DNA of 64,000 nt. Origin: Coleophora flavipennella (taxonomy: Eukaryota; Arthropoda; Insecta; Lepidoptera; Coleophoridae). The DNA lies in the NCBI GenBank assembly GCA_947284805.1, contig OX369266.1:15484938-15548937 (forward strand), given 5' to 3'. A program made the position numbers and the translations under genes. Below are positions 1 to 9,300 of the stretch, in pieces; positions within the stretch are counted from its first letter, which is position 1; each line of letters opens with the position of its first letter. A model generated the notes under the pieces. The model saw nothing but the letters and a program-made list of their open reading frames with translations, was not told the origin of the DNA and made no database searches.

Positions 1-87
1 TCTGTGCTGGGTTGTCGGATCGGGTAGTTGGGCTTTTTGAATAAGCTGCCCCAAGAGAGCGTCCTCATAAAATAATTTCTTTTTCAG

Positions 88-329
88 AATTACTTGTCAG
101 TACTGTGGGGCAAGCTGGCCAGTGAGATCCTGGTGCAGAACTGGGACGGCGCGCTCGACGACCTGACGAAGTTGCGCGAGTTCATTGATAACGGCGGCGG
201 AGGCGCGACGGCCAGCAACATGCAGGCGCTACAGCAGCGCACCTGGCTCGTGCACTGGTCGCTCTTCGTCTTCTTCAACCACGTCAAAGGGCGTGACCTC
301 ATCATTGAAATGTTCCTCTATAAGCCTTT
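88..329 (+). CDS. eIF3e: eIF3e exon A (first exon in window)
   Basis: Acceptor tttttcag at 80-87 and donor gtaagt at 330. The exon starts in phase 0 with NYLSVLWG and ends two bases into a Leu codon. It contains a Gly/Ala-rich insert (DNGGGGATASN) where the fly protein has a shorter loop, as I recall it. Confidence 0.95.
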
Positions 330-3300
330 GTAAGTTTCCTCATTTTAGAGCTCCGTACCATGTAACGGAAACCCTATTTACCTCTATTAGTTATTGTTGT
401 AAAATATTATTAGTATTTTACTAAGCCTACGGCGTCTGTCTATCCGACATTTAGAGGACTGTATCATATGAACTGATAAAGGTAGCCAGCATAAATATTT
501 ACAGAATATGTGTTTTAAAGGGAGATTTACTAACAATTAATGAAAATTTTAAAAAAGTAAAAAAATTAAGGGCATAATTAATACAAGAAACTTTTTTATA
601 AAGGTGTTTTTGTTTTTGCTCTATCGTAACAGTTTGTTAAATTAAAAATCCCCGACCAAATTTCAGCCACATCAGTTCATTTTCACTTTCGGCGGCCAAT
701 TTTTTATTGCACCTTAAATCTGCCCAGGGTGTACATTATTTTAGTTAAATATCCCCTCTATCTCTTACTGTTTTGACGGGCAGTTGACCATCTCCATGAA
801 CAAACGGCTGAATGGATTTCTATCAAACATGGCTAAGAACCATCTTGGGTGATCTAGCTTTAAAAAAAACACATTAAAATCGATCTACTCGTTTAGAAAC
901 TACGATGGCATGTACAGACACACAGATCGACAGACAGACATATGCTTTCAAACTCACAACAACCCCTCTTTTTGCGTCGGGGGTAAAACATTTATACATA
1001 CAAACGTGAAACTTGGTTTGATATGATTATAGTACTAATCTTAGAGTACTAAAACAACATATAATAGATACCGGCTAAGTGTGAGTCGTACTGGCGCTAA
1101 GGAGTCCGAACTGAGGTTTTGACGATTGGGGTCCACTTCTTGACGCGACTACCTCCGATAAAAGAAAACTTTTCTGTCGCTCACGTTGGTGTATTTTGTT
1201 TGAAATGAATATAAATCTTTAAGGAATAAGTATCACACCACTCCAGACGAGTATAACAATAGGGATGATGACAGCATCAGAAATAAATTATGAACTCTTG
1301 ATCACTAAATTGCCCTTCTACTTAAACTTCGGAAAATCTTGCTCGTTTCGTTTTCCATCAAGTCTTCAATTTAACTCACCAAAATCACAAAATGAGTACT
1401 TAAATGACGCTGCTGAACTATGACGTCACGCCTAAGTATTTCAAACATTTTTAGAACAAAATGTCGTTTTTGACAGATGATAAAAAATAACTCAGATAAC
1501 TAGCGTTAGTCATCCCTATTGTACTTGGCCGGTTTTATACGTACTTTCTGGCCTTTTTGGTCCTACGAAAGATGTCCACTTCTAAACAATGGCCTCCCCC
1601 AAGGATTTACACAACGACCACTTTTACACTGCTCGCATCCAGATGCTTCCTGCTACCTTCACGAGGTCCTCGGACCACCAAGATTATTAAAATTAATCAA
1701 CTTTAATGATCTTACATGTATGGACAAGCATTGAAAATGGTGCCAGTTTTCTGGACCCCAAGTCCATTGATCACATGTCAGTCTCAGTAATTTGGCTAGC
1801 TTTTATCCGAGAGGCTACAGCTACATTCATAAAAAAACCCGATGTTGTCTGTTTACGGACAATAATTTTACGTAATAACGTGTCACAAGCCGAACGCTTG
1901 TGTGCTGAAGTAAAACTTCTTCAGCTCCATCTTTACGGATATCTAAAATTCCGCCCATAGTCGGATGAGTTAGCTCCTTGGCACTTATGTGCTCCTGGTA
2001 CTTTCAACAACTGCAACATATCTCACAGTTGGAACACCTCTTGTAAGCTCCTAGAAGCCTAGGACTTTTAATCCATTGACACACTGATGTTAGGCATAAG
2101 AAACGCCTCTTTTTAGTATGACGGTTTTCCTCACAGAAAATCGACCGCATTGGAACACCTCTTGTAAGTTCCTGGAAACCTAGTACTTTTAATTCATTGA
2201 CACACTTGTTTGACGGTTCGTCCGTCCGTCCGTCGTCGTCCGTCCAAGTACTAGTATTTGTACAAGTACTTGTAAAGTACAAATACAACTCTCGCTTGCA
2301 CGCTCGGCTCAGGCGTAATGTGACAATGACGTCACACTGGCGTAACGCGACAATGGCGTCACACTGGCGTAACGCGACAATGACGTCACATTGGCGTAAC
2401 GCGATAATGGGCGTAACGCGACAGTGACGTCAAATTGGCGTAACGCGATAATGACGTAAAATTTTTTCGTAAATGCAGCCCGTGTCATCAATTTAAAAGA
2501 CGTTATCACGTTAATAAGTGTGTGATCAACTCTGGTTTCTAGGTATTTGAACGCAATACAGACGATGTGCCCGCACATTCTCCGCTACCTGGCCACTGCC
2601 GTCATCATCAACAGATCGCGCAGGAACGCACTGAAGGACTTAGTTAAGGTTATTCAACAGGAAGCTTATACGTACAGGTATGTGTCCTACAGCCTACGAC
2701 TATATTAGTCCGTGTCGTTGTTAAAGACATAATAAAAAATATATTCGTAAATAATAATAAATAGTTTATTTGATCTCTTTCACAATAGTTACGGTATTGC
2801 TAACAATCTGTATTACATTTCTACATACCTATTAAGGTACTACAACCTAAGCAGGTACATACAGATAAATCTTACGAGGAGAAGAACAAATAAGATGGTG
2901 AGGTAGATAGTAGTGTGTGTGAGAGAGTAGCTTTTAAATTTGTTTGCACAAATGGTGTAGCTTGGTTCCTACACTAGGCAAGGCCTGTCCTGTAGGTAGG
3001 GTTGCCAACTTTTTTTTTGGGCCTTAAGGGACAAATGAACACAAATCTTAAAAAATACGGGATTTCTCCTTTTATCCCGGGACAAAAAAAATCATAGCAT
3101 TTTAATAAAAAATTCGTTTTATGTAGACTTAAAACTATACTTCGTTACAGATTTTACTGCACGTAATATATCTTTTTGTTTTTTGACATGATTATAAAAT
3201 AAAACACAGTCAATATCGTAGTTAAACATGGTTATCAGGTCGGCTTTCATTAAATTCGGCGTGCCTTTGTTACGGACGGGCGTCAGTCCTTTTTAGGTTC

Positions 3301-6300
3301 ATTTGCGAAAATGCTCTTTCGACAAAACAATTTGAGCTAGGAATACGGGACATAGGTTGTCCCGGCGGGGCATAGAAATTTATACAAGAAATACGGGACG
3401 TCCCGTGAAATACGGGACGGATGGCAACACTACCTGTAGGTAACCAATTCAGCACTAAGTTTACAGAAAATAGACGGTGCGAGATGTCAACAGCTAATAC
3501 TTAGAGTTATTATTCCAAAATATCCTGTAAGTTTTTTATTTTTTTTATTTTATTTTTATTTAATTTTTTTGTTTTGTTCTATATTAGCTTGCCGTGTTAA
3601 TTGTTAGTTTGTGACAAATCTTGGAAACTTAATTAGAACCACTTCCCGGTTTCCAATTGAGCTGAAATTTGCATCATGTTAAGTTTGGAGAACAATGAAT
3701 GGTTAGCTTAGTGACGTCAGTGTAAATCCAATATGGTGGACTCCTAAAGATGGCGGACCACTCTTTTCATGTACCCACCCGGGTATCAAATCAATAGGTT
3801 TGCTGAGAGGAATACGAAATAATTAAAATTCTTAGGTTTAGGTAAGTTTTTTAGGTTTTTCGAAAATTATTATTGATTAAAAATCTTGCACCTCACCTGA
3901 TGGAAAGTGAGAGTCCTGCTGCTCGGGTACAGATCTCTTAGCAAGCTCAAATAAATAATACTTATTTACTCTGGAGTCTGGTAGTTCTTGAGCGAGCGAA
4001 GCTAGGATAATCCGGCGTTTGTATGTATGTATAAATGCTTGCTCGACGATAACTCAAGTATCGTTAATAGGTACGACGACGTGTGAATTCGGTAGGCGAA
4101 TTAATGATTTTTAAGTTCGAACTTGAGCCAAATCGGTCAAAGGGTTGCCGAGATATAGGGGGGGGGGGGGGGGGGAGTCCATGAATGTTGAAACACCACT
4201 ATAATTTGTTCCAGATAAGATTAGAAAGAAGGTGAAATAGAAGTCAAAAGGGTATTTATGGTGAACACTTTCCTTATTTTACCTCAAAAAATATTCACAA
4301 TAAAAATAACATAGGTATATTTCGTTTATATTTCATTTATATAACACAATTACTAATGTAATTGTTTACTTTCGATTTTTGTTGTGGTTAAAGTGTCATT
4401 TTGGTAAGCAAACAAAACAAACCTACATAAACCAACATATTAATAAAAGTGTGTACATTAAAACACCTAAAGAATCGCAGTCTGCAACTTTTGGAACGCA
4501 GTCAACCTGCAGTACCAAAGGAATTTATTACACTACGTCACATATTATTACTTGTATCACATTTATAAATACCTTACGTATGTACACCTTTTATTTGCTT
4601 TCTAAATGAAAAATCAACGTTTATACATACGTTCACCTCTGTTCTGTGTTGTAAAAACAACAAACTCAAATTATTGCTTGCTGTAAGGCTAAGGTGGGCT
4701 CAACTGTACAATAGGGTACATCGATTTGGAAGTCCGCGATTTTTTTGGTAAGAGATAGTCTTTAGCTGAACATCCATACCAAATTTCAAGGTTAGGAAAC
4801 CAGCGGTTTTTGAGTTATAAATTTTTGAAAATTGTATTTTTAGGTACTCTTTGGTCTTTGTTTTGTGAGTTTATGTAGGACCAAAGATGACTTATTGTTG
4901 ATTGTATAATTTGATTTCAAAGATTCACAATATGGGGTCCGCGAAGCTATTTAAAACCCATTAAAACACACCCATTTAAAACCCCCCCAACAAACCTTCG
5001 GGATCCGAGGGGGATGTGGGAGTATCAGGGCGGGGAAAGCACGCGGGGCCGACTTGAGGGCGGACAAACTTGGGGGTAACAAATCGAAAACCAGGGGTAA
5101 TCCGTCAAGGTCATTTCAAGGTCAAGGTCTAAGTCAATTTGATCCCAAATATTTATAATATGGGGTCCGCGTAGCCCCCGTCGCCCATTTGGAACCCCAA
5201 CAAACCTTCGGGATCCGAGGGGGATGTGGGCGGGGAAAGCACGCGGGCACTATAGGAAGAGTGTGGTACGGGGAGTTCTAAATGGAAGCGGGAGCGAACG
5301 AAGCGAGCTCGGACTTTCGGAGCACCCCGACTCGGATCCGTTAGGTTCGAAGACTGTGCAGTCAGAGTGTTTGGTTTAACATACCCCACACTTTTCGGTT
5401 TGGTAACCCCCTCTTGTTTGTTCACCCTTAAGTCAGACTCGCGTGCTTGCCCTGAATCTCAACATCCCCTTCGGATTCTGAAGGTTGGTTCTGACCTTGA
5501 CCTTAGACCTTGACTGACTTCCTCCTAGTTTTCGATTTGCTACCCCCAAGTTTGTCGGCCCCGCGTGTTTTCCCCGCCTTGATACTCCCACACCCCCCTC
5601 GGATCCCGAAGTTTTGCTGGGGGTTTTAAATGGGGTTTAGGGGTCCGGGCCCCGCGTGCTTTCCCCGCTCTGATACTCCCACATCCCCCTCGGATCCCGA
5701 AGGTTTGCTGGGGGTTTTAAATGGGTGGCGGGGGCTATGCCCCCGTTAGGGGTCCGGGCCCCGCGTGCTTTCCCCGCCCTGATACTCCCACATCCCCCTC
5801 GGATCCCGAAGGTTTGTTGGGGGTTTTAAATGGGTGGCGGGGGCCATATTAGGAATCTTTGGGATCAAATTGACTTACACCTTTTTTGGAATAAGCGGTA
5901 GCGATTTTCGCCGTCAGAGAAGTGGTTGATAAAATCAAACCTTACGACACCAATACTACCAGGTAAACTTTATTTTTTAACTAACAATTGTCAGCCACCA
6001 GATGTAGCTAAGTTTCACTAGAGACGCTCAAAGTTAAGCATTTGAGATTGGCTAAAAACGAAAAATTGTAATTGGAAATTCCCGCCACAGTTGTTAATAG
6101 TCACCTTAATACAATGTTTACAACCTCTGCTTCTGCGTGACCTCTATTTCACCTTTTGTCTAATGTTATCTGGAACAAAGTGTAGATAACACTGCACGGA
6201 TCCTACACAGCGCAAATGTTAGTGAGCGTACCTATATATTTTTAAACGAGTACATCGCGAGTTCCCAGTTTGGGGCGAACCGCTAGTTTCATTCCTTCAC

Positions 6301-9300
6301 TGTCCGCTTCATTCCGTACTGCTTACATTATGCATCTTCTTTGATTTAAGAGCTATGCTCTTGTGTAGTTTACAACATTTTAATACCTTTATATTGCCTT
6401 CTACGCAATTATAATTTCAGCCGAAGGAAGTCCACTGCTGGACATTACCTCCCCCAAGGATTTCCAAGACGACCGGTTCTGCGCTGCCCGCATCCAGCGG
6501 CTTCCCGCGACCTTCACCAGGTCATCGGTCCACCGAGTGGAAGGCCTGCCTATGCTACGTTTTTTGCGCGGTCGCCACTCGAGAACTTTACTACCCTAAC
6601 TGCCATCTGTTCTACTACATCACTTTAAAATTATTATGTCTTCTCCATTCACCTATTCTTTAATCTTTTATTCCACTTATCTTTCTTAGGGACCCTATAA
6701 CGGAGTTCATTGAGCACTTGTACGTGAACTTCGACTTCGAGGCGGCGCGCCGCAAGCTGAACCAGTGCCAGGCGGTGCTTCTGACGGACTTCTTCCTCAT
6801 CGCCTGCCTAGAGGAGTTCGTTGAGAACGCAAGACTCATGATCTTCGAGACATTCTGTCGCATCCACCAGGTCATCAGTATAGGGTAGGATATCATACTA
6901 TAATATATTGATACGCTTAATTTCAGATTTCCAAACACGACAATCAGATTGTCGTCAGATCAGAGGTTTTTATAAGTGCCATGATTGGTAGGGGAGTGTG
7001 TGCCAATCAACCCTACGCCACTCCATACCATCCAAACAATGAAACGAGGTTATTCTACCGACACTTGGTGGTATAAGTGCTTCTCTTTCTAACCTCGGTC
7101 ACAACGTTTCGCACTTGCAGCGACCGGCCGCACGATACCACTTCCCGCCAGGTAACGATACATTGGCAGTGGGAGGTGACATTCGTGACTTAGTAACAGT
7201 TAGTATTATTTGTCATTAATATTCGTAGTGTTTTGGAAATGGCGGCGTTATTACTGTTTTGGGTGGCAGCGTTATTTTATTAGTCATCATCATCATAACA
7301 GCTCATATACATCCCCACCGAGGGTCTCGAGCCTACGCTGAATTAGGGCGATCGGGTCTTAGACGACCACCAGTGCGGGTTGGTCAACTTCACACACAAC
7401 TTTCGAGTTTCTTCGCGGGTGTTTGCAGTTTTCCTCACGATGTTTTCCTTTACCGTAAGAGCGTCGGATAAACGTACATCATCATCATCATATCAGCCAC
7501 AAATCGTCCACTGCTGGACAAAGGCCTCCCCCAAGGATTTCCACGACGACCGGTCCTGCGCTGCCCGCATCCATCGGCTTCCCGCGACCTTCACCAGGTC
7601 ATCAGTCCACCGAGTGGGAGGCCTGCCTACGCTACGTTTTCCGTAACGTACATATGAAATCGAAATTCGAAAACACATTAGTACGTGGCAGGATTCGAAC
7701 CACGACCTCCCGGAAAGGAGGCAGCGGCCCTTGCCATTACGTGTATTTTATTAGTGTTACTAATGAATTACTCCCAACATTCGGTGTAACACGACTTAAC
7801 TTATTTGACAGGATTAAACTAAATTTATGCATTCTGCCTTTTACTTTCTGTATCGAAAAGACAAGGATAGAATGCTTAAATTTAGTTTAGTCCTGTCGAA
7901 TAAGTTAAATCGTGTTACACCGAATCGACACCATTGGCGGTGTTATTACTGTTTTGGGTGGCAGCGTTATCTTATTAGTGCTACTGTTGGATTAGTCCCA
8001 ACGGCCCCCACTGGCGGCCGTTGGCACGACATTGGCAGTGTTATTACTGTTTTGGGTGGCAGCGTTATTTTATTAGTGCTACTGTTGAATTAGTCCCAAC
8101 GGCCCCCACTGGCGCCAGCTAGCACGACATTAGCGGTGTTATTACTGTTTTGGGTGGCAGCGTTATTTTATTAGTGCTACTGCTGGATTAGCCCCAACAG
8201 CCTCCACTGGCGCCAGTTAGCACGACATTAGCGGTGTTATTACTGTTTTGGGTGGCAGCGTTATTTTATTAGTGCTACTGTTGGATTAGCCCCAACAACG
8301 ACTTAGCACGACTTGGCGGTGTGATTACTTTTTTGTGTGACAGCGTTATTTTATTAGTGTGTTACTGTTAGACTAGTCCCAACGACCACCACTGGCGGCC
8401 GTTACCACGACATTGGCGGTGTTCTTCAATCGGACTTCGAAAATTTAATTTTTTGTGTAAGAACCGAAGGACTTTAGATTTTCTCATAGACTTTCCTGTA
8501 ATCTATGAATTTAAACTCATATATTATTGTCACTTTTTCAAAATTTTTGTTCCAGTAGTTTCGGAAATAAGGGGGGAGGGGAGGGGGATGGGAATGGTAA
8601 ATTTTCGACTATTTTCTTAAATAACGTCAAAACTATTTATCTTAAAATTACAAAAAAAATGTGTTTGAGATTCTCACAACAAGCTCTTTCATTTGATATG
8701 TCACACAATATAGTTGGCAAAACTTTTTTTTGTATTTTCTAATTTACCCCCTAAAAGTATCCCCATGTTTAAAATTAATTTATTTACGTCATATGTTTGT
8801 ACCAAATTTCAACTCAATAGGTCCTGTAGTTTTTGAGCAAATCCGCTGTGATGGACGGAAGGACAGACACACGAGTGATTCTGTAAGGGAAAAATCGATC
8901 AGATGATCGACCAATTTTGTGCATTCTTGTATGGAGGGCCGAATTTTTTTTGATAATTGACTATGGGTTCCTTGGGGAGAGTTGTAAATATGGTGAGTAG
9001 AACCCCCAGTTCACGGGTCCTACACCATTTTTTTACACCTTGTATAGTTAAACTATAAAATAAAACCTTTGCGTAAAAAATCATCATCATCATATTAGCC
9101 GAAAGGACTGGTGCTGCGCTGCTTGCATCCAACGCAGCGTCTTCTTCACCAGGTTAGCGGCCCCAATTGCTGGGTCTGCTTATGCTACATCTTTGGGTAT
9201 GGGGTGTTAAATTAATAATTTACCATATTCTTTAAACAAACTGTGCTCCTTTTTGGATAAATTGTTTCCTTTATTTATTTTATCTTAATTGAGATACCAA

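Larger units (their letters stand above)
7230..8425 (+). repeat. 98-bp minisatellite, about six units, interrupted
   Basis: TGTTATTACTGTTTTGGGTG starts at 7941, 8039, 8137 and 8235 (exact 98-base spacing), then diverged at 8320 and 8420. A first unit at about 7246 is separated from the rest by a SINE and a foldback element. Confidence 0.85.

Noticed and set aside
7941..8420. CRISPR-like array
   Set aside because: Units are contiguous 98-bp tandem repeats without unique spacers in an animal genome; it is a minisatellite.
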